Assembly: GCA_023129415.1 (NCBI GenBank)
Contig: JAGMCF010000059.1
Location: forward strand, 1-48,651
Length of the DNA: 48,651 bases
Direction of reading: 5' to 3'
Source of the DNA: Candidatus Cloacimonadota bacterium
GTDB lineage: Bacteria; Cloacimonadota; Cloacimonadia; JGIOTU-2
In this document: one piece after another, positions 26,827 through 35,482 of the stretch
Layout of the letters: each line of letters opens with the position of its first letter
Numbering within the stretch: the stretch's first letter is position 1
The notes under the pieces: model-generated
What the model saw: only the letters and a program-made list of their open reading frames with translations
The model's database searches: none
What the model was told of the DNA's origin: nothing
Translations under genes and position numbers: made by a program

Positions 26827-26887
26827 GGTCTGGGATAAACCCAGACCTACCCAGCAGCTAACGGGTAGAAGCAGGTTTATCCTGCTT
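26827..26887. repeat. three consecutive short hairpins between guaA and the foldase gene
   Basis: GGTCTGGG-ATAAA-CCCAGACC (26827-26847), CTACCC...GGGTAG (26847-26868) and AAGCAGG-TTTAT-CCTGCTT (26869-26887). The first and third share the same loop when read on opposite strands (GGATAAACC). They may end guaA transcription, although no T-run is seen. Confidence 0.65.
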
Positions 26888-26902
26888 AATTGATTATTTG
26901 TC

Positions 26903-28444
26903 TCATTCCCACTCAATTGTGCTTGGTGGTTTTGAACTTATATCATAGACTACACGATTAATACCAGAGACCTCATTAATAATCCTATTAGATATTTTTC
27001 TTAAAATATTATAAGGAATTCTGGACCAGTCAGCAGTCATTCCATCAAGACTATTAACAGCACGCAAAGCACATACATTTTCATAAGTACGGTCATCACC
27101 CATAACCCCAACAGATTGGATTGGGAGAAGTACGGCAAAAGCCTGCCAGATTTTGTCATAATAATTATTCTCTATAAGCTCATCAATAAATATCGCATCG
27201 ATTTCCTGGAGTAATTTAACTTTTTCAGGAGTAACCTCACCGATAATACGGACTGCTAATCCAGGTCCGGGAAATGGATGTCTATTTAATATTTTGTCTG
27301 GAATTTTTAACTCTTTCCCAATTTTTCTAACCTCATATTTTAGTAAATCACGAAGAGGTTCAATTACTTTGAGATTCATTTTTTCTGGTAATCCTCCAAC
27401 ATTATGATGAGATTTGATAGTTACAGAGGTTTTTGTGCTTACACTACTTTCTATTACATCAGGATATAAGGTGCCCTGAGCAAGAAATTCTACATCATCA
27501 AATTTCTGTGCTTCTTGTTCAAAAATTTCAATAAATAAGTTTCCAATAATTTTCCTTTTTTTTTCCGGATCTATAACTCCTCTTAGTTTGTGAAAGAATT
27601 TTTCAGCTGCATATACTACATATAATTTTATTTTCAGATAACTCTCAAAAGCTTCAATTATTTCTGTTACTTCATTTTTTCTCATTAATCCAGTATCAAC
27701 AAAGATTGGTATTAAATGATCTCCAATTGCTTTATGAAGCAAAACTGCAGTTACTGATGAATCTACCCCACCACTTAAACCTAAAAGGACTCTTTTAGTG
27801 CCAGCCTTATCTTTAAGTGATTTTATGCTTTTTTCAATAAATGTTTGCCAGCTTGTTGACCAATCTGATGTAATTTTACAAATTGTGAAAAGAAAGTTTT
27901 CAAAAACTTTCAATCCCTTTTCAGTATGAGTTACTTCAGGATGAAATTGGACTGCATAGATTTTGGCGTCAACATTTTGCATTGCAACAAATGGAGAGCT
28001 CATAGTATGAGCAAAAGATTCAAAACCTTTAGGTATTTGTTCAACTATATCTGAGTGACTCATCCATATTACATCTTTGCTATTCAACCCGGATAATAAT
28101 TCTGTATCTTTTATAATTACAGTTTCTACATACCCATACTCCTTTTTAGATCCATTAATAACTTTACCACCTAACAAATATGTTATTAACTGCATTCCAT
28201 AACAAATACCAAGTATTGGAATTCCCAAATCAAACACTTTTTTATCACATATTGGAGCGTTCTTATCTAATACACTTTTTGGACTACCTGAAAAAATAAT
28301 ACCAGCAGGGGATTTCTTCTTTATTTCTTGTAGAGAAATATTGTAAGGAACTACTTCACATTTGATATTCAAAAGACGAATGGATTTGGCTATTAAATGT
28401 GTAAACTGTGACCCAAAATCAAGAATCAAGACAAAATTTTTCAT
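26903..28444 (-). CDS. guaA: GMP synthase (glutamine-hydrolysing)
   Basis: 513 residues. Converts XMP to GMP. The class I amidotransferase half has Cys in GICYGMQLITYLLGG and the His/Glu pair in VQFHPEVTHTEKG. The ATP pyrophosphatase half has the P-loop LLGLSGGVDSSVTAVLL. The C-terminal dimerisation domain ends in DISSKPPSTIEWE, the universal GuaA ending. Complete. A CACAGATAAA-type repeat precedes the start codon. Confidence 0.98.
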   Translation of the reverse strand: MKNFVLILDFGSQFTHLIAKSIRLLNIKCEVVPYNISLQEIKKKSPAGIIFSGSPKSVLDKNAPICDKKVFDLGIPILGICYGMQLITYLLGGKVINGSKKEYGYVETVIIKDTELLSGLNSKDVIWMSHSDIVEQIPKGFESFAHTMSSPFVAMQNVDAKIYAVQFHPEVTHTEKGLKVFENFLFTICKITSDWSTSWQTFIEKSIKSLKDKAGTKRVLLGLSGGVDSSVTAVLLHKAIGDHLIPIFVDTGLMRKNEVTEIIEAFESYLKIKLYVVYAAEKFFHKLRGVIDPEKKRKIIGNLFIEIFEQEAQKFDDVEFLAQGTLYPDVIESSVSTKTSVTIKSHHNVGGLPEKMNLKVIEPLRDLLKYEVRKIGKELKIPDKILNRHPFPGPGLAVRIIGEVTPEKVKLLQEIDAIFIDELIENNYYDKIWQAFAVLLPIQSVGVMGDDRTYENVCALRAVNSLDGMTADWSRIPYNILRKISNRIINEVSGINRVVYDISSKPPSTIEWE

Positions 28445-28452
28445 CTAAAAAT

Positions 28453-28496
28453 AGCACACAGATTACACTGATAAAGCAGATAAACACAGATAAAAA
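28453..28496. repeat. CACAGATAAA-type repeat 5' of guaA
   Basis: Units CACACAGATTACACTGATAA, AGCAGATAAA and CACAGATAAA in tandem on the plus strand, ending nine bases before the guaA ATG. Related to the arms at 2030-2145. Confidence 0.6.
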
Positions 28497-28583
28497 ATAA
28501 ATTCTTTCATTAACATAAACATCTTATTATTATTTTCATTCTCCTTTGAGTCCCGATTGTTTTCGGAACATGTAGGTTTCATT

Positions 28584-29210
28584 TCAAAATATTATAAATG
28601 GATTGTGAGATTTTTCATGACCAATTGTTGTTACTCCTCCATGACCAGGGAACACTTTTGTTCTGTCAGGAAGGATGAACAATTTTTCTTTTATACTCTG
28701 TCTGAGTTCATTTTCATCACTTCCGGGCAAATCAGTTCTTCCAACACCTTCAAAGAAAAGTGTATCACCACTTATTAAAAAACCATTACCCAATAAGCAT
28801 ATACTACCGATAGAATGACCGGGAGTATGTAACACTTTTAGTTGTTCTGAACCAATGGAAATAATTTCATTATCTTCTAAAAATCTATCTGCTGATGGAG
28901 AAGTTACATGATAATCAAAGAAGATACTAAAATTTAATTCAGGATTTTTCAATTTATCATTATCTAATTGATGAATACAAATCTCTGCTCCTGTAAGCTC
29001 TTTCAATTTTCCATTAGCTCCAATATGGTCACCATGACCATGCGTATTAATTATGTATTTAATTTCAAATCCAAGTCTCTGGGACTCTTTAAAAATAACT
29101 TCAGCTTTGTTTGCAGGGTCAATAACAGTACCGACTTTTTCGATTCTATCCCAGATGAGATAGGTATTTGTGTCAAAAGTTTCAAGTAAAATAAGCTTTT
29201 TTATTTGCAT
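28584..29210 (-). CDS. metallo-beta-lactamase-fold hydrolase (glyoxalase II-like)
   Basis: 208 residues. Metal site THGHGDHIGAN (HxHxDH), a further His in VLHTPGHSIGSICL, Asp in LISGDTLFF and a last His in VFPGHGGVTTIGHE, giving the two-zinc site of the family. GRTDLPGSDENEL is typical of the YcbL/small hydroxyacylglutathione hydrolase-like group. Cytosolic. Substrate uncertain: a thioester or similar. The 3' end meets a short repeat (GTCCCGATTGTTTTCGGA) seen also near 23473. Confidence 0.93.
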   Translation of the reverse strand: MQIKKLILLETFDTNTYLIWDRIEKVGTVIDPANKAEVIFKESQRLGFEIKYIINTHGHGDHIGANGKLKELTGAEICIHQLDNDKLKNPELNFSIFFDYHVTSPSADRFLEDNEIISIGSEQLKVLHTPGHSIGSICLLGNGFLISGDTLFFEGVGRTDLPGSDENELRQSIKEKLFILPDRTKVFPGHGGVTTIGHEKSHNPFIIF

Positions 29211-29216
29211 TATCCT

Positions 29217-29855
29217 TTAGATTATACCAAAGAAAGATTTTTCTAATTTTCTAACTTCTGTTTCAAAAAACCTTTTTACTTTTTGCCATTGTAATTCTTT
29301 TAACATCTTGGGCATCTCTGAGACCTCTGCATCAATAAAATAGACCAAACTTTTTAATATATGCACAATATTAGAGGATAATTCTCCATACTTTTGATCA
29401 TAAAAAGATAATGCATCTTTTAATAAAATTCCTTCTTTGCACATAAAATAGAGGTCTATAAAATCCCGCTTTATTCCTCTTGTAGAGATAGCATCTATTT
29501 TCATTGCGGATATATCCATTAAATCAAGGATGTTGATATTAAAAATTACCTTATAAGGAAATAAAATTGGATAATCATAAACAAAGATGCTAAATCTTAT
29601 GTCCTCAAAAGTACCAAGAACGGTTCCCCAACTTTGCTGCTCTAGTGTAAAATTACCTATCTTTTTAAGAGAATTGATTAATTCTTTAGAATCAAATTCC
29701 TTCTGAGTAAAAAAATCTAAATCAACAGAAATTCTATGTCCCAATTGCAAAGCACAAGCAGTTCCACCAGCTAAATACGCGTTATCTAATAAATGTGAGT
29801 TGCCTAATATTGCCAATGCATTTTTCGTATTTCCAAATAATGTTTCTGTAAACAT
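29217..29855 (-). CDS. AbiEii-family nucleotidyltransferase toxin
   Basis: 212 residues. YLAGGTACALQLGHRISVDL followed by DFF is the nucleotidyltransferase signature of the AbiEii/DUF1814 family, GG[T/S]A with the catalytic D-x-D. ISAMKIDAISTRGIKRDFID contains the third conserved region. These proteins add nucleotides to RNA or proteins and act as toxins of type IV-like pairs against phage. AAGAAGG precedes the ATG. The upstream partner gene overlaps its 5' end by 52 bases. Confidence 0.87.
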   Translation of the reverse strand: MFTETLFGNTKNALAILGNSHLLDNAYLAGGTACALQLGHRISVDLDFFTQKEFDSKELINSLKKIGNFTLEQQSWGTVLGTFEDIRFSIFVYDYPILFPYKVIFNINILDLMDISAMKIDAISTRGIKRDFIDLYFMCKEGILLKDALSFYDQKYGELSSNIVHILKSLVYFIDAEVSEMPKMLKELQWQKVKRFFETEVRKLEKSFFGII

Positions 29856-30109
29856 AAAACCTTCTTTTTATCAATACCAAAAATAATTGCCCAGAAGTTT
29901 GCACTCTTTGGTGAAACAATACGAAGCCTAAATAAAACATCGGCAACATCATCTTTGGTATAATTTTTCTTCATCCATCTAACTGCCTTTTCATTACCAT
30001 ATTCAAGTATTCTACTAAGAACAAACTTTGGATAGACATTCATATCCAGTTTATCAAAATCTACATCCCAAAAATATTTTCTTAAAAACTCTGGTAATTT
30101 CTTTGCCAA
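29804..30109 (-). CDS. small partner (putative antitoxin) of the AbiEii-type gene
   Basis: 101 residues, entirely helical in pattern: KLPEFLRKYFWDVDFDKLDM, then a segment RILEYGNEKAVRWM and KDDVADVLFRLRIVSPKSAN. This layout (short protein starting with FLRKYFWD just upstream of an AbiEii-type gene) is common and matches the DUF6922 antitoxin group. It overlaps the toxin by 52 bases. The C-terminal VLCLQKHYLEIRKMHW is encoded in the overlap. Presumably binds or represses its partner. Confidence 0.72.
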   Translation of the reverse strand: MAKKLPEFLRKYFWDVDFDKLDMNVYPKFVLSRILEYGNEKAVRWMKKNYTKDDVADVLFRLRIVSPKSANFWAIIFGIDKKKVLCLQKHYLEIRKMHWQY

Positions 30110-30148
30110 GATAACCTCTAATCTTTTCTTATGGATAAATTCAATTTT

Positions 30149-30988
30149 CTAATTTGTACCTTTACTCATTTCTTGCCATTTAAATCGAAGTCTTTCCAAA
30201 TATTCTTCCTTAAGTGTGACTCTTCCTAATTCATTATTTTTTTTGTTATTACCATGAAAGTCTGAACCGCCAGTTATAAGTAGATTATAACGATGAGCCA
30301 ATTCTAAGTAATTGTTTTTCTGGTAAATAGTATGTAGCGGATAGAATATTTCAAGACCATCTAATCCTAGTTCAACTAATTCAGGGATGAGAAAGTCATT
30401 TTTAATAACACCAGGGTGAGCCAGAACAGATAGTCCACCAGCTTCTTTGACAATTTGAAAAATTTCTACTGGTTTATAAGTTGGCTTACAAACATATGCT
30501 GGACTATCATTTCCAATATATTTATAATAAGCTTCTTCATAGTTTTCAATAAAACCATTCTTAAGCATTGCATTTGCAATATGAGGACGGCTAATAACTT
30601 TTTTGTTTCCAACAAATTCATATACTTGTTTCATAGTTAAAAATATCTCAAATTCCTCTAATTTTTCTAATATCTGCTTTGCTCGTTTTGTTCTTGCCTT
30701 TTGTGTAAAATTTAGTAAAGTAGTTAATTTTTTATTATGAATATCAATAAAATACGCAAGAATATGTATATCATAATTCTGATAATAGCTACTAATTTCT
30801 ACTGCAGGGATAAGTTCAATATCATATTTTCTTGCATATTTTCTTGCTGCCAAGTATCCATCAATAGTATCATGATCGGTTATGGCTATTGTTGAAAATT
30901 CTAAATCCTTAACAGCCTTAATTATCTCTTTTGGAGTATAAGTGCCATCAGAATAAGTTGTATGAATATGTAGGTCAATTTTTTTCAT
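30149..30988 (-). CDS. PHP-domain phosphoesterase
   Basis: 279 residues. Four metal-binding motifs of the PHP fold: DLHIHTTYSDGTYTPKEI, AITDHDTIDGY, LAHPGVI and GGSDFHG. The family includes 5'-3' exoribonucleases and 3',5'-nucleoside bisphosphate phosphatases (RNase AM/TrpH-like), which fit the length and motifs best. Four bases after the DNA methyltransferase gene, so perhaps co-transcribed. Confidence 0.93.
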   Translation of the reverse strand: MKKIDLHIHTTYSDGTYTPKEIIKAVKDLEFSTIAITDHDTIDGYLAARKYARKYDIELIPAVEISSYYQNYDIHILAYFIDIHNKKLTTLLNFTQKARTKRAKQILEKLEEFEIFLTMKQVYEFVGNKKVISRPHIANAMLKNGFIENYEEAYYKYIGNDSPAYVCKPTYKPVEIFQIVKEAGGLSVLAHPGVIKNDFLIPELVELGLDGLEIFYPLHTIYQKNNYLELAHRYNLLITGGSDFHGNNKKNNELGRVTLKEEYLERLRFKWQEMSKGTN

Positions 30989-30991
30989 TTT

Positions 30992-32032
30992 TTATTTTCC
31001 ACTCCGTACGCTAGTCTGCTTCCTCTTTCTTAAATATTTACTTTTTGCTTCAAGAACTCTAAGTTGTATCCCATTATTTTTGGTTTCGTAGTATGACACT
31101 GTTTCTCTTTCAATATTCTCTAATCTTTTTAAGGCAATTTCTACATATTCAAGATTGGTATCAATACCAATAAACTTTCTCCCCAATTTTTTTGCTGCTA
31201 CTGAAGTTGTGCCACTACCCACAAAAGGATCCAAAACAACCGCATCTTCTGAGCAAGTTGTTAATTTTATTATGTACTCACATATTGCCAAAGGTTTTAC
31301 AGTTTTATGTATATTGAATTCTCCTTTTTCTTCTTTTGTAGGTTTGGGTAAAAGAAAACATTTATTCGTGATTTCGTGAATTCTTTGTGTAGTCATAACA
31401 TTTGAAGGGAACATATCTTCTCCGATTTTTACATTTGTATTTAAGAGTCCAACATTATACTTTAACATATTGTTTAAAAATGTTCTCTCATATTTTTTTT
31501 GAGCCATTACAATAGGTTCAAAACAAGATTTTATTTGTGGAGTTTTCCATCCATTTAATCTCTCTTTCAATTCAATTTTAGTTTCATTATCATAATCTAA
31601 TTTATCAATAAAATGATTAAGCGACATAGCTTTTGGCTGATTCTGCGTATAAAGCCAGATAAAGCAATCTCTTATTAAAAAGCCAACATCATCAATTGCA
31701 GAAACCATCCTATGATAAAGTCGTGGACTTGAAAATGAAAAGAAGAAACCACCGGGTTTTAAAACTCTATATAACTCTTTTGATATTTTAAAATACCACT
31801 TATAAAATCTTTTTCCTTGCTCTTTATTAAACTTCATTCCAGGTGGAAGAGATTTGATAGTATGGCAATAATCTGTTATTTTTGAAACCTTATCATTGTC
31901 CCATTTATCATCCATTTTATCCAAGAAATAGGGAGGGTCTGTTAAAACAAGGTCTATTGAATTATCTTCAATTTTTGGTAATATACTTTCAGCTTCTCCC
32001 AATACAATCTTGTTCATTAATTCGCTATTCAT
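30992..32032 (-). CDS. type II DNA methyltransferase (beta-class, DPPY)
   Basis: 346 residues. Motif IV LVLTDPPYFLDKMDD lies near the N-terminus and the SAM motif I VLDPFVGSGTTSVAAKKLGR near the C-terminus, the beta-class order of N4-cytosine or N6-adenine methylases. The recognition region lies between. The ATG overlaps the end of the restriction gene by eight bases. Since the restriction gene is broken, this may now be a solitary methylase. A second in-frame ATG at 32017 is possible but less well placed. Confidence 0.93.
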   Translation of the reverse strand: MNSELMNKIVLGEAESILPKIEDNSIDLVLTDPPYFLDKMDDKWDNDKVSKITDYCHTIKSLPPGMKFNKEQGKRFYKWYFKISKELYRVLKPGGFFFSFSSPRLYHRMVSAIDDVGFLIRDCFIWLYTQNQPKAMSLNHFIDKLDYDNETKIELKERLNGWKTPQIKSCFEPIVMAQKKYERTFLNNMLKYNVGLLNTNVKIGEDMFPSNVMTTQRIHEITNKCFLLPKPTKEEKGEFNIHKTVKPLAICEYIIKLTTCSEDAVVLDPFVGSGTTSVAAKKLGRKFIGIDTNLEYVEIALKRLENIERETVSYYETKNNGIQLRVLEAKSKYLRKRKQTSVRSGK

Positions 32033-32750
32033 CTGGATTTACCCCTTTAAATTCTTCATATAATATCTTATAAACCTTAAACCTGATTTCCTCATCAGAT
32101 CTTTTTATTACATTTGGATTAGATAATTTTATTACTCTACCCCTTTCATCATAAACCCAATTGTTTCTATCTGCCCTATTACACTTTTGACATTGTGGTA
32201 TTATATTACCCGTCTCTAAAGGTAAATTTGGATTTATATGAGCTTTTTGTAATCTTGTAATAGTGTTTGGCCAATGGATATTGGGCTTGCCTTCAATTGA
32301 ACCACAAGTAGCACATCTATATCCGTACCGTTTTTTTAATTCTTTTCAATCTTCTGTTTGTTCTACTCTATGTCCATGAAAAGCAGGATAAGGTTTTTTT
32401 AAAGTTACAAGTTTGTATTCTCCTCTGGTAAGAACTACATTTCTATTATCGCGACCGCCTGCTGCAATAAACCAGCCTTTCTGTGCACCAAGATGTCTCG
32501 CCTGTTGAACATCATTCACATCAGGATAGTATTGACGAATAAATTGTGTAAGTTCTCCTTTTGAGACTTTTTTGGTATTTGGATAATCCTGAACCAAATA
32601 AACCAATACAAGAGCATCTTTAGTATAATCTCCTTTGGCATTAACCAATCTTGGAAGTTTCACTTCATACTGGTTTAAATATTTTTTGTGATATTTACAT
32701 ATAGTCTTATATAAATTTTTTATTTCATTATTAGATAATTGTTTCTTCAT
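32025..32750 (-). pseudogene. HNH restriction endonuclease gene broken by an in-frame TGA
   Basis: A single reading frame of 242 codons runs from ATG 32750 to TAG 32025, with TGA at 32348-32346 (codon 135). The first part (134 residues) ends in HRVEQTED. After the TGA the same frame gives KELKKRYGYRCATCGSIEGK, PNIHWPNTITRLQKAHINP and ETGNIIPQCQKCNRADRNNW: two CxxC zinc knuckles around an HNH core. All catalytic residues lie after the stop. Trp (TGG) would be a one-base change. No restart ATG is near. It precedes its methylase with an eight-base overlap. Confidence 0.88.
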
Positions 32751-32773
32751 GGTTTTATCTACACATCCCTTTA

Positions 32774-34045
32774 TTAATTATTCCTTATTGCAACTGATTC
32801 CCCTGCTAAATATCCTGTAGAAAAAGCAGCTTGCAAATTATATCCACCAGTATCTCCATCAATATCCAGAACCTCTCCGGCAAAATAGAGTCCAGAAATA
32901 ATTCTTGATTCCATTGTTTGAGGATTTATTTGGCTTAAATCCACACCTCCAGAAGTAATAATGGCTTCAGAAAGAGGTCTGGTGCCTGTAATTGCCAATT
33001 CAAAACCTTTCAAAAGATTCACAATCCTTTCCCTTTCAGTTTTGGAAATCTCTGCAATCCTCTTATGAGTATCAATATTGCATAATTCTTGAAAAATAGT
33101 TATCATTTGTCTTGGCAGAAATGATTTCAGTAAGGTCTTGAAACTCATTTTTCCGTTATTCTCAATTTCTCTTATTATACGACTATGCAATTGAGATTGA
33201 GTTAAAGCAGGTTTTAAGTCTATTTTCATCTTTAGTTCAGAGGATAGAATCGCTTCTTTAATTTTACTACTTAGTTTAAGTGCAGCAGAGCCATCTATTC
33301 CGAAATCTGTAAAATAGAATTCTCCGAACTCTTCTGCCAATTTCTCATCATTCTTATATGCTATTAGTAAAACATTTTTCAGTTTTAATCCTGATAAATT
33401 TTGGGTCGTTCCCTCCCCGATTTGCTCGGGGATAATTGGGAATCTAATATTTAACGGCACCAATGCAGGGTAGATTGGGCAAACCCTATGTCCAGTTTGA
33501 TGAGCAAATCTATATCCATCGCCTTCAGAACCAGTTTGAGGATATGAAGCTCCCCCTGTTGCTACAATAACCGCATCACAAAGAAAATTTTCTTTATTTG
33601 AAATAACACCACCTATCTTATTCTTATAATGAAGTAGTTCCTTAACTGGGTATTCCAATTTAATCTGTACATTGTTTTTATTAATATACTTTTTTAAAGC
33701 ATCAACCACTAACCAAGAATCATCTGATTTTGGATAAATCCTTCCTCCAGATTCTTGCTTGAGTTCTAAGCCCAAATTCTCAAAAAATCCGATTAAATCC
33801 TTATTAAAAAATCTATGAAAGGCATTGGTAAGAAATTTACCATTTTTGCCATAATGTTCAACAAAGGTAGATATTTCAGGTTCAGTATTTGTTATGTTAC
33901 ACTTTCCTTTTCCGGTAAGAGAGAGTTTTAGTCCTAACTTATTCATCTTTTCTAAAAGAATCACATCCGCTCCTAATTCAGCAGCTCTCCCTGCAGAAAT
34001 CATACCTGCTGGACCTCCTCCAATGACAATAACTTTTTGAGGCAT
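32774..34045 (-). CDS. BaiN/HI0933-family FAD-dependent oxidoreductase
   Basis: 423 residues. FAD-binding start VIVIGGGPAGMISAGRAAEL, then LLEKMNKLGLKLSLTGKGKC, and a C-terminal GDTGGYNLQAAFSTGYLAGE, all typical of the HI0933/BaiN group. Physiological substrate unclear. An insertion of about 12 residues (RFPIIPEQIGEG) between VPLNI and LSGLKLKN is encoded by a palindromic repeat (33414-33432). Cytosolic. Confidence 0.92.
   Translation of the reverse strand: MPQKVIVIGGGPAGMISAGRAAELGADVILLEKMNKLGLKLSLTGKGKCNITNTEPEISTFVEHYGKNGKFLTNAFHRFFNKDLIGFFENLGLELKQESGGRIYPKSDDSWLVVDALKKYINKNNVQIKLEYPVKELLHYKNKIGGVISNKENFLCDAVIVATGGASYPQTGSEGDGYRFAHQTGHRVCPIYPALVPLNIRFPIIPEQIGEGTTQNLSGLKLKNVLLIAYKNDEKLAEEFGEFYFTDFGIDGSAALKLSSKIKEAILSSELKMKIDLKPALTQSQLHSRIIREIENNGKMSFKTLLKSFLPRQMITIFQELCNIDTHKRIAEISKTERERIVNLLKGFELAITGTRPLSEAIITSGGVDLSQINPQTMESRIISGLYFAGEVLDIDGDTGGYNLQAAFSTGYLAGESVAIRNN
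33414..33432. repeat. palindromic repeat inserted in frame in a coding gene
   Basis: TCCCCGA-TTTGC-TCGGGGA, a seven-base stem within the flavoprotein gene. It encodes residues with no counterpart that I recall in relatives. Confidence 0.6.
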
Positions 34046-34066
34046 CTATATTTTTTATTGAATATT

Positions 34067-34741
34067 TTAGGATTTAATGGAATTATTTTGATGAATGAAA
34101 CGCACTTTGTCAAACGGCTGCACTAAAGTAGTAGCCACATTAATAAGATGAGAAGCTACTCTTTTCAGATAACGGATATAAAGTGCGGATATGACGGCAT
34201 TTTGTGGAGATAATCCCAAATCTTCTGTCATCAATCTATTTAAAAGGGCATCGCAACGTCGGGGCAGAGTTTTGCTGGCAACTGATTGCGCGGATTCTTT
34301 ATCATAATTCTCAAAAGCATAACCCACAATATCAAAGGCAGTCGCTATCTTTTTTTCAATATCTTGCAACTCATTTTCTAACTCACCAACTTCTAATTTT
34401 TGTGAAACCACTTGGGATAGTTCTGCAATATTTGTAGTATAATCACCAATTCGTTCCAAATCTATTACAATACCAATAAGTATAATACTGCCAGGAGTAT
34501 CAGCTGCATTTGAAAGTGAGATATGAGTAAGAACCTTTTTGCGAATTGCTCTTTCCGTTTTATCCAACTTTTTTTCTTCATCAAATATGTTAACATCAGG
34601 ATGAGGAATAGGATGACCTCGCAATTTTGCACAAACATTATCAAACATTTGATTATCACTTTTAAGCATCTGGCATGCTTCCTGATGTGCTTCCATAAAT
34701 AGATTACTTTTCTTAAAAAGCCGTAATATTTCCTTAAGCAT
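34067..34741 (-). CDS. PhoU-domain protein
   Basis: 224 residues, all helical, with two PhoU three-helix bundles (LERIGDYTTNIAELSQVV, the E/DxxxD metal motif, and YLKRVASHLINVATTLVQPF). PhoU proteins tune phosphate transport. A separate Na/Pi cotransporter gene without its own PhoU tail lies 2.6 kb away at 37360, a natural partner. GGAGG before the ATG. Confidence 0.85.
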   Translation of the reverse strand: MLKEILRLFKKSNLFMEAHQEACQMLKSDNQMFDNVCAKLRGHPIPHPDVNIFDEEKKLDKTERAIRKKVLTHISLSNAADTPGSIILIGIVIDLERIGDYTTNIAELSQVVSQKLEVGELENELQDIEKKIATAFDIVGYAFENYDKESAQSVASKTLPRRCDALLNRLMTEDLGLSPQNAVISALYIRYLKRVASHLINVATTLVQPFDKVRFIHQNNSIKS

Positions 34742-34767
34742 TTTTTACCTCCAAATAAAAATTAATT

Positions 34768-35223
34768 TCATTTCCTTTTTATTTCGGACAAAATTTCTAG
34801 ATCTATTCTGTCTTGCGGTCTATTTGATGCCTCTTTTGATTTTATCAAGTCGTCCAAACTTAACAGATAAATCCTTTCACCAGCATAAGTGCTTGCAGTT
34901 TTGTTCGCCCATGCTGCATCAAATTCAATTCCAGAAATTGAGGTAAGAATATCTATTCTGTTTGGTTCAACACCTATCTGATAAATGATATTGGGGTTCA
35001 AAAAATCATCTGGCGTTATATCTATTAAAGGAGCACCAAATTCTTCTAATGTAGTCCACAAATTTTTTATATTTTCCGGCTGTGGTTTAACCCAAATATC
35101 AATATCTTTCGTATATCTGGGAGTCGCATAATAAATAAGTGCATAAGCCCCAACAATCAGATACTCAACTTTCTCTTTTTCTAATAAGTGAAAAAGATCT
35201 TTGAAGTCGGGATTGTGTTCCAT
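34768..35223 (-). CDS. nucleotidyltransferase, DUF6036/MNT-like
   Basis: 151 residues. VEYLIVGAYALIYYATPRYT followed by KDIDIWV forms the G(A)..D-x-D nucleotidyltransferase core. A further acidic position is in RIDILTSISGIEFD, and YLLSLDDLIKSKEASNRPQD closes the fold. Such small stand-alone transferases pair with a short upstream protein as toxin-antitoxin-like modules. Overlaps that partner by 59 bases. Confidence 0.82.
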   Translation of the reverse strand: MEHNPDFKDLFHLLEKEKVEYLIVGAYALIYYATPRYTKDIDIWVKPQPENIKNLWTTLEEFGAPLIDITPDDFLNPNIIYQIGVEPNRIDILTSISGIEFDAAWANKTASTYAGERIYLLSLDDLIKSKEASNRPQDRIDLEILSEIKRK

Positions 35224-35380
35224 TCTTACCTCTTATTAAATTAACCTCTTGAGTCATTTTCCAGGCAGCTATGAACTTTTTTTCAACTCCCAATTTTGAC
35301 CAGAATTCAATATCAAACTTCTCATCATATTTATCAAAGCTGGTTAATCGGGACATAATTAATATTTTCTTATTACTCAT
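35165..35380 (-). CDS. small partner of the nucleotidyltransferase
   Basis: 71 residues from ATG 35380; an upstream TTG at 35392 is possible. FDIEFWSKLGVEKKFIAAWKM is the most distinctive part, and I recall similar short proteins lying directly upstream of DUF6036-type transferases. Overlap with the partner indicates coupled translation. Function not known; probably antitoxin or adaptor. Confidence 0.65.
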   Translation of the reverse strand: MSNKKILIMSRLTSFDKYDEKFDIEFWSKLGVEKKFIAAWKMTQEVNLIRGKNGTQSRLQRSFSLIRKRES

Positions 35381-35482
35381 TTTTAAACCCAATCCTAATA
35401 TTCCCTCTATTTATTTGTAGAGCATGGAAGATATGTGTGTTACACTAACTCAAATTTCGCACTTAGGAACTCTATTCTCTCT

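Noticed and set aside
32346-32348. UGA read as tryptophan in this organism
   Set aside because: TGA ends other genes here (2169 gene, methylase-kinase, GIY-YIG), so a code change is unlikely; a mutation or base error is simpler.
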